A DNA stretch of 64,000 nt from contig JAURYL010000082.1 in assembly GCA_030653935.1 (NCBI GenBank), positions 18,688-82,687 on the forward strand, given 5' to 3'. Within the stretch, counting starts at the first letter, position 1. Every line of letters begins with the position of its first letter. Below the pieces are notes generated by a model. That model did not search any database, was not told the DNA's origin, and saw only the letters and a program-made list of their open reading frames with translations. This stretch comes from Pseudomonadota bacterium. GTDB lineage: Bacteria; Pseudomonadota; Gammaproteobacteria; Burkholderiales; Thiobacillaceae. A program made the position numbers and the translations under genes. Below are positions 27,045 through 35,861 of the stretch, one piece after another.

Positions 27045-27341
27045 ATGACACGATTGGTTTTTTCACCGCGCGCCCTGCTGGATATGGAACGGCTGGCCGT
27101 TTTCCTTCGTGACAACGATGCCGCCGCTGCGCAGGGCACCGTACCCACCCTGATGCGCGGTCTGGCCATTCTGAAGGAGCACCCTCTGATCGGGCGTAAG
27201 GTGGAAGCAGGCTTGCGTGAACTGGTCATCGCCCGAGGCAAGGCCGGTTATGTGGCACTCTACGATTACGACGTGGCGAATGACTCGGCTATTGTTCAGG
27301 CGATCTGGCATCAACGAGAACAGGGGTTTGAGCATGAATGA
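27045..27341 (+). CDS. RelE/ParE-family toxin
   Basis: 98 aa. FSPRALLDMERLAVFLRDND at the start, a central LKEHPLIGRKVEAGLREL, and a late YVALYDYDVANDSAIVQAIWHQREQGFE match the ParE/RelE fold (helix hairpin, then a beta sheet). ParE members poison gyrase and RelE members cut mRNA; sequence alone does not decide which. It starts 3 bp after the antitoxin stop, the standard TA arrangement. Confidence 0.85.
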   Translation: MTRLVFSPRALLDMERLAVFLRDNDAAAAQGTVPTLMRGLAILKEHPLIGRKVEAGLRELVIARGKAGYVALYDYDVANDSAIVQAIWHQREQGFEHE

Positions 27342-27673
27342 TCGACCGTCGCGCCTGGTCGGCGGCCGCCACGGGTGTGAATTCGCCGCGAGCCCGCAAA
27401 AAGCCCTGGAGCGGGGTGTGCACCTCGGCGCCATGACGCGCCTGCACAGCGTGCCGGACTTCCAGCCACGCGGCGTATTTCGTGGTACACAAGCTTTCTT
27501 CGCTGCGATGGATGCGGAGAAAGAACACAGGCGGCGAGCATGGTTCGCTTGCTGAATTGGCTTAGATAGAGCTTTTAGATTAATTGATCAGGATTTATTG
27601 AACGTTGCCGTATTCCGGCGCCCGTTCATTACCGCCAAAGTCACTCCATTCCTACTTTTCCCGCATCCCGCAA
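27342..27673. other. Spacer between toxin gene and der
   Basis: Holds a 73-codon frame (27334-27555) that starts inside the toxin gene and has no recognisable domain or ribosome site; I treat it as spurious or a remnant. The last 120 bp are AT-rich (TTGATCAGGATTTATTGAACG) and probably carry the der promoter. The spacer is far longer than other gaps in this cluster, as expected at an insertion. Confidence 0.45.
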
Positions 27674-29074
27674 ATGAAACCCACCCTAGTCCTGGTCGGC
27701 CGACCCAATGTCGGCAAATCCACGTTGTTCAATCGTCTGACCAAGACGCGCGACGCGCTCGTTCACGATCTTCCCGGCCTCACTCGCGACCGCCATTACG
27801 GTCACGGGCGCGGCGGCTCCAAACCTTTTCTGGTGGTGGATACCGGCGGTTTCGAGCCGGTGGTGGAAACCGGCATCCTCGCCGCGATGGCGAAGCAGAC
27901 CATGCAGGCGGTGGCTGAGGGCGATGCGGTGATTTTTCTGGTCGACGGCCGCGCCGGGGTCACGCCGCAGGACATGATCATCGCCGAGAAACTGCGTCGT
28001 TCCGGGCGTCCGGTGCTGGTGGCGGTGAACAAGACCGAGGGCATGAATCGCGGCGTGGTCAGCGCCGAGTTCTTCGAACTCGGCCTTGGCGAGCCGGTGG
28101 CGATTTCCGGTGCCCACGGCGAGGGGGTGCGTGAGCTGGTGGAGTTGGTGCTGGAGCCCTTCACGGTCGAACCCGAAGACGAGCACGGCGACAAGCATCC
28201 CATGATCGCCATCATCGGCCGCCCCAACGTCGGCAAGTCGACGTTGGTGAACACCTTCGTCGGCGAGGAGCGGGTGATTGCCTTCGATCAGCCGGGCACC
28301 ACGCGTGATTCGATCTACGTGGATTTCGAGCGTGGCGGCAAGCCCTATACCTTGATCGATACCGCCGGGGTGCGGCGCAAGGGTCGGGTGACCGAGGCGA
28401 TCGAGAAGTTCTCGGTGATCAAGACCTTGCAGGCCATCGAGGATGCGAACGTGGTGGTGCTGGTGCTCGACGCGCAGCAGGAAGTCTCCGATCAGGATGC
28501 CCACCTCGCCGGTTTCGTCCTGGAAGCCGGTCGCGCCCTGGTGGTGGCGGTGAATAAGTGGGACGGGATGGATGGCTACGCGCGCGAGCAGATCAAGCAA
28601 GAGCTCACCCGGAAGCTGGAATTCCTTTCCTTCGCCCGCTTCCATTTCATTTCCGCGCTGCGCGGCGACGGCATCGGCGCCATATTGAAATCGGTTGACG
28701 AGGCCTATGCGGCGGCGATGGCCAAGTTGCCGACGCCACGCCTGACCCGCGTGCTGCAGGATGCCGTTAGCCAGCAGCAGCCGGGCAAGTCCGGCCTGTT
28801 CCGGCCGAAGCCGAAATATGCCCACCAGGGTGGCAGTAATCCACCGGTGATCATCGTCCACGGCAACCATCTGGAAGGCATCACCGATAGCTACAAGCGT
28901 TATCTGGAAAACACGTTCCGCACCGTGTTCAACTTGCAGGGCACGCCGCTGCGAGTGGATTTCAAGTCTGGCCACAATCCTTTCGAGTCACGCAAGCCGA
29001 AAGCCATCACGCCGCGCCAGGAACGCACCGCGGAGCGCACGGCGAAGCGGCGGCAGAAAACATTCGGGAAGTGA
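27674..29074 (+). CDS. der: Ribosome-biogenesis GTPase Der (EngA)
   Basis: 466 aa with two tandem G domains. The first has [23 protein letters not shown] and DTGG; the second has [34 protein letters not shown] and NKWD. A C-terminal KH-like domain includes [19 protein letters not shown]. The basic tail ([15 protein letters not shown]) suits rRNA binding. Der is needed for 50S maturation. Confidence 0.97.
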   Translation: MKPTLVLVGRPNVGKSTLFNRLTKTRDALVHDLPGLTRDRHYGHGRGGSKPFLVVDTGGFEPVVETGILAAMAKQTMQAVAEGDAVIFLVDGRAGVTPQDMIIAEKLRRSGRPVLVAVNKTEGMNRGVVSAEFFELGLGEPVAISGAHGEGVRELVELVLEPFTVEPEDEHGDKHPMIAIIGRPNVGKSTLVNTFVGEERVIAFDQPGTTRDSIYVDFERGGKPYTLIDTAGVRRKGRVTEAIEKFSVIKTLQAIEDANVVVLVLDAQQEVSDQDAHLAGFVLEAGRALVVAVNKWDGMDGYAREQIKQELTRKLEFLSFARFHFISALRGDGIGAILKSVDEAYAAAMAKLPTPRLTRVLQDAVSQQQPGKSGLFRPKPKYAHQGGSNPPVIIVHGNHLEGITDSYKRYLENTFRTVFNLQGTPLRVDFKSGHNPFESRKPKAITPRQERTAERTAKRRQKTFGK

Positions 29075-29154
29075 GCGCCTGAAAAAACAGGAATCACGCG
29101 GGGGTTGCGGCGCCACTCCCGCGCGGGTGTGGCGGAGGTTTTCCGGGCGGTGAT

Positions 29155-30663
29155 TCAGTCAGCCTTGCCCTTACCCTTGACCCGCGCCAGGCCGGCTTCG
29201 ATGCTGTCGCACAGGGTTTTCAGCACCTGAATACGGGCGTGGTATTTGTTGTTGGCGGCAACCAGGGTCCAGGGCGCATGTTCGGTGCTGGTGCGATCCA
29301 CCATGTCGCAGACCGCCTGCTCGTAGTCACTCCAGCGGTCACGGTTGCGCCAGTCCTCGTCGGTGATCTTGTAGTGCTTAAAGCCGGTTTTCTCGCGTTC
29401 CTTGAAACGCCTGAGTTGTTCATCCGAGCTGATCGAGAGCCAGAACTTCACGACCACGATGTTGTGGTCGTTGAGCTGAGCCTCGAACTCGTTGATTTCG
29501 TTGTAGGCGCGCAGCCAGTCGTATTCCGAGCAGTAACCTTCCACCCGCTCCACCAGAACCCGGCCGTACCAGGAGCGGTCGAAGATGGCCATGCGTCCGC
29601 GCCGGGAGATGTGACGCCAGAAACGCCAGAGGTAGGGCTGCGCCTTTTCCTCGTCGGTAGGCGCGGCGATGGGAATGACCTGATACATGCGCGCGTCCAG
29701 CGATCCGGTCACGCGCCGGATGCTGCCGCCCTTGCCGGCGGCGTCATTGCCCTCGAATACCGCGACGACCGAGATTTTGCTGAAGCGTGGATCGCGAGTG
29801 AGGACGTTGAGGCGGCCCTGGTAGGTTTCCAGCAAGCTCGAGAATTTGGCTTTGCTCAGTTTCTGCTCAAGATCCAGTGACTTCAGGATGTGCAGGTTGT
29901 CCACCCTGGGCAGTTTCGGCAGGGATGGGATGGAATGCGGTTCGCCGTGTTCGCTGGAGAGGCGCATGCGCATGGCTTCCAGCACGATCTTGCCGAGCAT
30001 CAGGCCGCGGTAGCGTTCGTCGCTGCCTTCGATGATGTACCACGGTGCTTGCGCGGTGCTGCTGAGGCGCAGGGCTTCGGCGCTGGTCTTGCGGAACTTG
30101 CCGTAGAGGCTGAAGTGGTGCCAGTCGCGTTCGGTGACGCGCCAGCGGGTGCGTGGGTCTTTTTCCAGTGCTTTGAGACGGGATTTCTGGAAGTCTTTTG
30201 ACAGATGAAACCAGAACTTGAGAATGAGCGCGCCTTCATCGCTGAGCATTTTTTCGAAGCGCACATTACGTTCCATTGCTTCTTCGAGATCGACTTTTCG
30301 GGTCTTACCGTAGACCCGGTCGATGATCGGCATGCTGTACCAGGAGCCCTGGAAGATGCCGATCTTGCCGCGCGGCGGTAGCGCGCGCCAGAAGCGCCAC
30401 ATGGAGGGACGGTCGAGTTCTTCATCGGAGGGGGTGCCCATGCCGTGCGTTTCGATTCCGCGCGTATCCAGCCATTCGTTGAGCAGGTGCACCGACTCGC
30501 GGCGGCCGCCGCCATCAACACCGCTGATGATGATGATGACCTGGAATCCGCGCTTTCTGACCAGTTCATCCTGGGCTAGGAGCAAGGCCTCGCGGAGCGC
30601 GGGCAGTTCCTGCTCATAGGTTTCCTTGTCGACCTTGTGGCCTATTTCCGCTGACTCGAACAT
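29155..30663 (-). CDS. pap: Two-domain PPK2 polyphosphate:AMP phosphotransferase
   Basis: 502 aa made of two PPK2 domains (about 1-240 and 260-500), the class II (PAP) arrangement that phosphorylates AMP to ADP with polyphosphate. The C-terminal domain has an intact Walker A EGNDAAGKGG, then FDRSWYGRVLVERVEGY as lid/Walker B region. The N-terminal copy has SGVDGGGRRES, lacking the Walker lysine, and FQGSWYSMPIIDRVYG, so only the C-terminal half should be catalytic, as known for this class. I start at 30663 after AGGAAG; the longer open frame upstream is not coding. Convergent with der. Confidence 0.92.
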   Translation of the reverse strand: MFESAEIGHKVDKETYEQELPALREALLLAQDELVRKRGFQVIIIISGVDGGGRRESVHLLNEWLDTRGIETHGMGTPSDEELDRPSMWRFWRALPPRGKIGIFQGSWYSMPIIDRVYGKTRKVDLEEAMERNVRFEKMLSDEGALILKFWFHLSKDFQKSRLKALEKDPRTRWRVTERDWHHFSLYGKFRKTSAEALRLSSTAQAPWYIIEGSDERYRGLMLGKIVLEAMRMRLSSEHGEPHSIPSLPKLPRVDNLHILKSLDLEQKLSKAKFSSLLETYQGRLNVLTRDPRFSKISVVAVFEGNDAAGKGGSIRRVTGSLDARMYQVIPIAAPTDEEKAQPYLWRFWRHISRRGRMAIFDRSWYGRVLVERVEGYCSEYDWLRAYNEINEFEAQLNDHNIVVVKFWLSISSDEQLRRFKEREKTGFKHYKITDEDWRNRDRWSDYEQAVCDMVDRTSTEHAPWTLVAANNKYHARIQVLKTLCDSIEAGLARVKGKGKAD

Positions 30664-30890
30664 GGTCTCTTCCTCGTTGATGCGTTTCGGCAATGGCTGC
30701 TTAACGGCGACAAGTTCGAAGACTTTAGGAGTCGAGCAATAATAACTGGGACAATTATGGGGGTGCTGGCGAGGTGCGATGCAAGGCGCCGGACGCGCAG
30801 CATGGCCCTTCCATGCAAGCGGACGGCAACGCGGCAGCGTGCCCGTCAGTGCAGCCAGAATGTTCAAGTTATTGTTGTTCGACTCCCTAA

Positions 30891-32903
30891 TTATTGATTC
30901 AAGGCCTCGGCGCCGGCGGGTTCCATTTCGACTCGGTTGCGGCCAGCGTGTTTGGCGCGATAGAGCGCGTGGTCGGCGCGCGCCAGGATGCTGTCGGCGC
31001 TGCCATCGTCGTGATGGAACAGCGCGATTCCGATGCTGACGCTGTAGCGGATGCTCTCCGAGTCGCTCGCCACTTCGTCTTCTTCGACCGCATGGCGCAG
31101 GCGTTCCGCCAATTCGTGCGCGCCCTGGGAGTCGGTGTCGGGAAGCAGAATGGCGAATTCCTCGCCGCCAAGCCGGCCGAGTTGATCGCTGCGTCGCAGC
31201 ATGCGCAGCGCGCAGGCGGTGAAGGCTTTGAGCACCTTGTCGCCGGAGGCGTGGCCGAACTGATCGTTCACCTGTTTGAAATGGTCGAGATCGAGCATCA
31301 GCAGCGCGGTCGGCTCGCTGTAGCGCTGGTATCGCGTCAGCTCCTGCTCCAGTAGTTGCAGGAAGTGGCGACGGTTGTGCGCGCCGGTGAGGGAGTCGGT
31401 GCTGGCGAGGAGACGCAGTTGGCGGGCAAGCTCCTGGCGCTCTGAGATGTCCTGGAACGCAACCACCGCGCCTACCCGGATGCCGTTCTTGAGCAGCGGC
31501 GTGACGGTGAGCGCGACCGGAAAACCGCTTCCGTCCCCGCGCCAGAACCATTCCTCTTCCGTGTGGCGGGTTTGACCATCGGTCATGGTCAGGGTGATTG
31601 GGCAGTCGGCGTGCGGGTAGGGGCCGCCATCGGCGTGGTGGTGATGAAACAGCAGGTGTTGGTCGCGCCCCAGCACCTCATCGGCGTCGAGGCCGAGCAT
31701 GCGCAACGCGGTGGGATTGATGAAAGTGGCGCGACCCTTGAGGTCAACGCCGTAAACACCTTCGCCGAGACCCATGAGCAAGAGCTGGAAGCGGGCCTCG
31801 CTTTCGTTCAGGGCGTTAGCCTTCTTTTTCACCTGGAGGCGCCAACGGCGATGGGTGTCGCGCAGCAGCCAGAGCAAGGCGAATTGGGCGATGATGTAGC
31901 CGATCAGGGCTTCGGCGGCCAGCGTCAGTTGCGAGTAGCGTTGCCGCTCGATCAGGGCGCTGACATCGCGCCAGATCAGAACCGAACCGACCGAGGCGCG
32001 TCTGGCATCGAGGGTGCCGAGGTAATCACGCAAAGGGAGGCGGCTGACTTGCAGGGTGCTGCCGCGGTAGGGCATCAGCCAGGTTCGCGCATGCTCACGG
32101 AACGCCGGGAAGGGGATTTGTTCCATCCACTCCTTGAGCTCCGGCCGGGAGCTGGCTTCCAGATAGCAATCGCAACCGTTGCGCTGACGCGCGCCGGCGC
32201 GATATTCCTGCCACACCGAGGATTCCACGTGTTCCGGCTTGAGCAGGACGGCAAAGCCGGCGCCAAGCTGGCGGTCGAGTAGTCCGAGTTGGGTGGTAAA
32301 GGCCGTGCCGGCTTCGAGCGAGCCGATATGGCGGATAGTGCCGTCGGCGTCAGTGATTTCGACCGGTACCACGCCGCGCAGGCCGGATTGCACGCGACCG
32401 GTTTCGAAACCGGCGCGTGGCTGCCGGTCGCGGTTGGTGTCTTCGATGATGTGGCGCAGCCCGTCCATGCGGTCGCCATAACGCTCCGGCGCATGCACGC
32501 GCAGGAAGGAAAGTACGCCCGGGCCGAGATGGAACTGCAACTGGCGGACGCCGAAGCGGGTCTGCATGTAATGCCATTGTGGTTCCACCCGCGCGAGCAG
32601 GGCGGCGCGAACACGCTTGGCATTGACGCCGCCGGCACCACCGCCTTCGGACGCTACCGCCGCCCGGCCTTCGTCAAACAGGTGTTGTACTTCTCGATCC
32701 GCCGCCAGCAGGCTGGCAAGCGCGAGCATCTGTTGTTCGAGGTTGCCGACGGCGACCTCGAACGCGGTTTGCAGGCGCTTGGCGTCCTGGTCGAGTTGGG
32801 CTTGTAGTTCGCGTTCGTGATCGCGCCAGACCAGAAGGGTGATGGCCGTGAAGATGAGGAGTAATAGGCCGCTGGCAAGCCAGGTGATTGCGCGAAAGTG
32901 CAT
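30891..32903 (-). CDS. Membrane PAS-GGDEF diguanylate cyclase
   Basis: 670 aa. TM helix 1 is near residues 5-27; a periplasmic sensor domain of about 300 residues (Cache-like, with FGVRQLQFHLGPG and RHIIEDTNRDR) follows; a second TM lies near 335-357. A PAS domain (about 370-495) precedes a GGDEF domain whose active site reads GGEEF near residue 580. An RRSD five residues upstream is an intact RxxD inhibitory site. It should make cyclic-di-GMP in response to a periplasmic ligand, with product feedback. It has no operon partner: the PPK2 gene ends the same strand 228 bp downstream. Confidence 0.9.
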   Translation of the reverse strand: MHFRAITWLASGLLLLIFTAITLLVWRDHERELQAQLDQDAKRLQTAFEVAVGNLEQQMLALASLLAADREVQHLFDEGRAAVASEGGGAGGVNAKRVRAALLARVEPQWHYMQTRFGVRQLQFHLGPGVLSFLRVHAPERYGDRMDGLRHIIEDTNRDRQPRAGFETGRVQSGLRGVVPVEITDADGTIRHIGSLEAGTAFTTQLGLLDRQLGAGFAVLLKPEHVESSVWQEYRAGARQRNGCDCYLEASSRPELKEWMEQIPFPAFREHARTWLMPYRGSTLQVSRLPLRDYLGTLDARRASVGSVLIWRDVSALIERQRYSQLTLAAEALIGYIIAQFALLWLLRDTHRRWRLQVKKKANALNESEARFQLLLMGLGEGVYGVDLKGRATFINPTALRMLGLDADEVLGRDQHLLFHHHHADGGPYPHADCPITLTMTDGQTRHTEEEWFWRGDGSGFPVALTVTPLLKNGIRVGAVVAFQDISERQELARQLRLLASTDSLTGAHNRRHFLQLLEQELTRYQRYSEPTALLMLDLDHFKQVNDQFGHASGDKVLKAFTACALRMLRRSDQLGRLGGEEFAILLPDTDSQGAHELAERLRHAVEEDEVASDSESIRYSVSIGIALFHHDDGSADSILARADHALYRAKHAGRNRVEMEPAGAEALNQ

Positions 32904-32994
32904 GGCGCATTTTCACCCAGGCAGAACCGAATATTCCCGGCTTGGGGCGCTGAAAAGTGAAATATTGATGCTCCAGCCGCCCGTCGGACGCTGT

Positions 32995-33891
32995 TTACGC
33001 GCCGCGCAGATTGCGCAAATGGTCGTGGTAGCGGGCGCGATAGAGCAGGCGGCGATGATCGGGATGATCACTGAAGCCGGAGCGGGTGTGCGGGATGTTG
33101 TTGCAGATCACGCCCATGCCCGGTTGCAGGCCGAGGGTGAAGCGGCCGGGAGGGTTGCCGGCGAGGAGTTCTTCCAGGGCGCGCACGGCGGCCAGGGTGG
33201 CGGCATCCTGTTTCCAGGCGATGCTCTTGGTGCGGGCGGTGTAGCGTAGATGCAGGAGGCCGCCGTCCACGAGAAAGGCGGGACCGGTTTCGTCGGGGCG
33301 TGCCACGCCCAATTCGTCGGTGCGCGCCGGGATGGTCATGGCGTCTTCGGCCATGAAGGCGCGGATATGCATCGGATCGCTATCGCGCAGGGCGATATAG
33401 GCCAGTTCGTGGTCGTACAGGTCGTTGATGCCGCCTTCATCGGCGGCGCGCACGCAATGCAGGGTCATCGCCCAGATGCGCCGCTCGGGTGGGTTGTAGT
33501 AGCCGTCGGTATGCCAGCGGATAGGCTTGTGGGTGTAGGGGATGAATTCGCCACGTTTCTGGCCGTCTTCATCGTGCGGGGTGAGACTGGTGATGCCGTC
33601 CTCGTCCGCCAGCCAGTTGGCGTCCAGGCGATTCAGGCCGAATTGCGCGGCGAGGCGGCTGATCGACACCTTGTCTTCGGTTTCGCCCAGATCGGTGGCG
33701 TAGATCGCCATATTGGTCTTGGCAATGAGCCGCCAGATAGCCTGGTATTCGTCATCACTCAGGTTCGCGGGGTCGCGCACCTTGACGATGAGGTCTTCGC
33801 CGCGCGTCGGGTAATCCGCCAACTTGGCGGCGCGCCAGGCCTGGTAGCCGGCTTCGTTGTCGGGGTGGAAGGGGGAGTCGGTGGGGATCAT
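32995..33891 (-). CDS. TauD/TfdA-family Fe(II)/2-oxoglutarate dioxygenase
   Basis: 298 aa. The iron facial triad is visible: H127 and D129 in IRWHTDGYYNPPERR, and the distal histidine in CNNIPHTRSGF; RRLLYRARY supplies the 2-oxoglutarate arginine. Length and motifs fit the family that oxygenates taurine, alkylsulfates and related substrates. It is the last gene of the leftward accessory arm beside the dsr operon. Liberation of sulfite or aldehyde from an organosulfur compound is a reasonable guess, but the substrate is not readable. A heptanucleotide repeat tract occupies its 5' leader and leaves no Shine-Dalgarno sequence. Confidence 0.85.
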   Translation of the reverse strand: MIPTDSPFHPDNEAGYQAWRAAKLADYPTRGEDLIVKVRDPANLSDDEYQAIWRLIAKTNMAIYATDLGETEDKVSISRLAAQFGLNRLDANWLADEDGITSLTPHDEDGQKRGEFIPYTHKPIRWHTDGYYNPPERRIWAMTLHCVRAADEGGINDLYDHELAYIALRDSDPMHIRAFMAEDAMTIPARTDELGVARPDETGPAFLVDGGLLHLRYTARTKSIAWKQDAATLAAVRALEELLAGNPPGRFTLGLQPGMGVICNNIPHTRSGFSDHPDHRRLLYRARYHDHLRNLRGA

Positions 33892-33892
33892 G

Positions 33893-33948
33893 GGATTTCG
33901 GATTTCGGATTTCGGATTTCGGGCTTCGGGCTTCGGGCTTCGGGCTTC
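33893..33948. repeat. Heptanucleotide tandem repeat upstream of the dioxygenase
   Basis: Four copies of GGATTTC (33893-33920) followed by four of GGGCTTC (33921-33948), no interruptions. The array begins 2 bp from the dioxygenase start codon and ends 14 bp before the stop of the upstream gene, so it fills the intercistronic gap. Confidence 0.95.
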
Positions 33949-33961
33949 GGGGGAGGGCGTC

Positions 33962-34546
33962 TTACTCTTTGCTCTCTGCTGGATAAAACCCGTCCATGTT
34001 TTTCTTCACCATGCTCTGCATCTCGGGCATTTCGATTTCCATGATCTGGTCCTGGATCCAGGTCTGGTCGGATTGCTCCATGATTTCGCGGATTTGCAGG
34101 GAGAGGAAGCGTAGCGCGGGGAAGCTGGCTTGCTCGTCGGGGAAGTCGAAGGCCGCGTAATCGCCCATGCGCCGATTGGTCAGGTCGATGAATCCGGCCT
34201 GGTAATCGTAATCCGGGTCTTTCTCGCCGCCGGTGGTTTCGATGATGTTTTCTTCCATGATCTCGGCCAGGCGCACGCCTACCGCGCTGACCACGTCCTG
34301 GCGCAGTTCGTCATCCATGCGGTTGAAGGCCAGGCGATCGACGTAGTGGACCAAGAAGCAGGCCATTTCGCCGATGATGCGAAAGCCGCGTTGCGGCGTG
34401 ATGATGTCGAAATCGGCCTTCGACAGGTTGTCGATGGTGCGGTCGCACAGGCGCCAGATGGTGGAGGCGAGGACGGTAGCGACTTCGGAAGGATCGCGCT
34501 GTTCGCCTTCCTTCTTGAACCAGACGGTTTTGACTCTGAGTGCCAA
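33962..34546 (-). CDS. Unknown protein of the dsr accessory arm, TTG start
   Basis: 194 aa, acidic, mostly helical, no signal peptide or membrane segment. I do not recognise a family. It contains TVWFKKEGEQRDPSEVA near the N-terminus, a hydrophobic helical core (LASTIWRLCDRTIDNL, RIIGEMACFLVHYVDRL) and a C-terminal IQDQIMEIEMPEMQSMV. The start is a TTG at 34546, because it sits 2 bp after the rhodanese stop with GGAG 7 nt ahead and the next in-frame ATG would enter the helical core. The frame upstream of TTG overlaps the rhodanese. It is probably co-transcribed with sseA. Confidence 0.7.
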   Translation of the reverse strand: MALRVKTVWFKKEGEQRDPSEVATVLASTIWRLCDRTIDNLSKADFDIITPQRGFRIIGEMACFLVHYVDRLAFNRMDDELRQDVVSAVGVRLAEIMEENIIETTGGEKDPDYDYQAGFIDLTNRRMGDYAAFDFPDEQASFPALRFLSLQIREIMEQSDQTWIQDQIMEIEMPEMQSMVKKNMDGFYPAESKE

Positions 34547-34548
34547 GG

Positions 34549-35397
34549 TTATTCTCCGGTGGCGATGGGCCTGGCGGGATCGCGTATCCACTCGCTCCAG
34601 GAGCCGGGATAGAGGCGCGAGCCGGCAAGACCGGCGACTTCCATCGCCAGCAGGTTGTGGCAGGCGGTGACGCCGGAGCCGCAGGAATGGATGACCTGCC
34701 AGGGCGCGCGGCCTTTCAGTAAAGCCTGATAGTTTTCACGCAGCGCTTCCGGCGGCAGGAAGGTGCCGTCGATGTCGAGGTTCTCGTCGAATGGCCAGTT
34801 GATGGAACCAGGAATGTGGCCGGCAACCGGGTCGAGCGGTTCGAATTCACCGCTGAAACGACGGTCCGGGCGCGCGTCGATGATCAGGGCGTCGCCGGTT
34901 TGCGAAGCGCGCAGAACCTCGTTCGCATCGACGACCTGGCTATGCTCTGGTAGGCAGGCGCAGTTGCCCTTGCGGGGTTGCGGTAGCTCGGCGGTCAGCG
35001 GTCGTTTTTCCTTGCGCCACTTCGGCATGCCGCCGTCGAGCAGGGCGACACCAGGGTGGCCGAGCCAGCGCAGCATCCACCACAGACGCACGGCCATCGC
35101 GCCGTAGCTGTCGTCGTACACGACAACCTGTTTGTTGACGCCGACGCCCCAGGCACAGAGCCGTTCCGCCAGAGTGCGGACATCTGGTAGCGGGTGGCGG
35201 CCAGTTTCGTCGGTAACCGGCGCGGACATGTCTTCATCGAGATGAACGTAGCGTGCGCCGGGAAGGTGATCTTTGAGGTAAGCCTGACGCCCGGCTTCCG
35301 GATCGGTCAGGGTGAAGCGACAGTCGAAGACGATCCAGTTGGGGTCGTCGATATGCGCTGCCAGGTCTTCAGTGGTAACCAGGGTGTTGATGAACAT
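34549..35397 (-). CDS. sseA: Two-domain rhodanese / 3-mercaptopyruvate sulfurtransferase
   Basis: 282 aa with an inactive N-terminal rhodanese domain and an active C-terminal one. The active loop HSCGSGVTACHN carries the catalytic cysteine; the CGSGVTA form favours 3-mercaptopyruvate over thiosulfate as sulfur donor. DLIDARPDRRFSG-like (here IIDARPDRRFSG) and HIPGSINWPF are further markers. Located in the accessory arm of the dsr cluster, it may feed persulfide sulfur to carrier proteins. Confidence 0.9.
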   Translation of the reverse strand: MFINTLVTTEDLAAHIDDPNWIVFDCRFTLTDPEAGRQAYLKDHLPGARYVHLDEDMSAPVTDETGRHPLPDVRTLAERLCAWGVGVNKQVVVYDDSYGAMAVRLWWMLRWLGHPGVALLDGGMPKWRKEKRPLTAELPQPRKGNCACLPEHSQVVDANEVLRASQTGDALIIDARPDRRFSGEFEPLDPVAGHIPGSINWPFDENLDIDGTFLPPEALRENYQALLKGRAPWQVIHSCGSGVTACHNLLAMEVAGLAGSRLYPGSWSEWIRDPARPIATGE

Positions 35398-35403
35398 GGA
35401 GGT

Positions 35404-35434
35404 CAGTCGGTAGTCGGCAGTCGGCAGTCGGCAG
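35404..35434. repeat. Heptanucleotide tandem repeat upstream of sseA
   Basis: CAGTCGG, TAGTCGG, CAGTCGG, CAGTCGG, CAG: four and a half 7-bp units, starting 7 bp from the sseA start codon. The right flank has a hairpin GTCAGC/GCTGAC near 35440-35455 and inverted CTGCCGACTG, so the gap can fold strongly in RNA. Confidence 0.9.
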
Positions 35435-35483
35435 AAATGTCAGCGGGTTTGCTGACGGCTGCCGACTGCGAACTGACGGCTGG

Positions 35484-35816
35484 TTAGTAACCGCCCTTGC
35501 CGAAGGGCTTGGTCAGGCCGGCCACCTTGGCGGACTGGCGGTTGGGTTGCAGGGGGAATAGTTCATACAGTACTTTTTTCCAGTCGACGCTGTCGTCCTC
35601 GTCGATAAGGTCGGCGAGCATATTGCGGAAATTGGGGGTCTGGCCGTCTTCCTGGTATTTGCGTCGCATGAAATTAACGACCTGCCAGTGCGCGTCGGTC
35701 AGGGTGATGTTTTCAGCCGCGGCGATCACGGGAACGATTTCTTCGCTGAAGTTTGCTTCCAGCAGGAAACCATCGTCATCCACCTCGAGTTCTTCGCCGT
35801 TCAGTACATAGCCCAC
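35484..35816 (-). CDS. DsrC/TusE-fold paralogue lacking both cysteines
   Basis: 110 aa, full DsrC length. The fold is clear from HWQVVNFMRRKYQEDGQTPNFRNML and the C-terminal arm YELFPLQPNRQSAKVAGLTK. In true DsrC the arm carries two cysteines, as in the operon copy here (QACKIAG...PTGCI). In this protein they are Ala96 and Lys107, so it can neither carry a persulfide nor form the DsrC trisulfide. A structural or regulatory role is inferred; cysteine-free homologues have been proposed as regulators, and the DsrC fold includes a helix-turn-helix-like element. It lies between sseA and the Cas6-like gene. Confidence 0.88.
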   Translation of the reverse strand: MGYVLNGEELEVDDDGFLLEANFSEEIVPVIAAAENITLTDAHWQVVNFMRRKYQEDGQTPNFRNMLADLIDEDDSVDWKKVLYELFPLQPNRQSAKVAGLTKPFGKGGY

Positions 35817-35861
35817 AGTTTTCTCCTATTTCACGAGTAAAAAAATATGGCCGTCCGGAAT

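Noticed and set aside
27334..27555. 73-codon frame after the toxin gene
   Set aside because: It starts within the toxin gene, lacks a ribosome site and recognisable domain, and is rich in Arg, Ala, Phe and Gly as in chance frames. Kept only as a note in the spacer.
30664..31551. N-terminal extension of the PPK2 frame to nearly 800 aa
   Set aside because: The extension is Arg/Pro/Ala-rich with no domain and overlaps the diguanylate cyclase coding region; family homology starts at the ATG at 30663.
33893..35434. Heptamer arrays as possible CRISPR repeats
   Set aside because: Units are 7 bp with no spacers; these are simple tandem repeats. No 24-40 bp repeat/spacer array is visible anywhere in the window.
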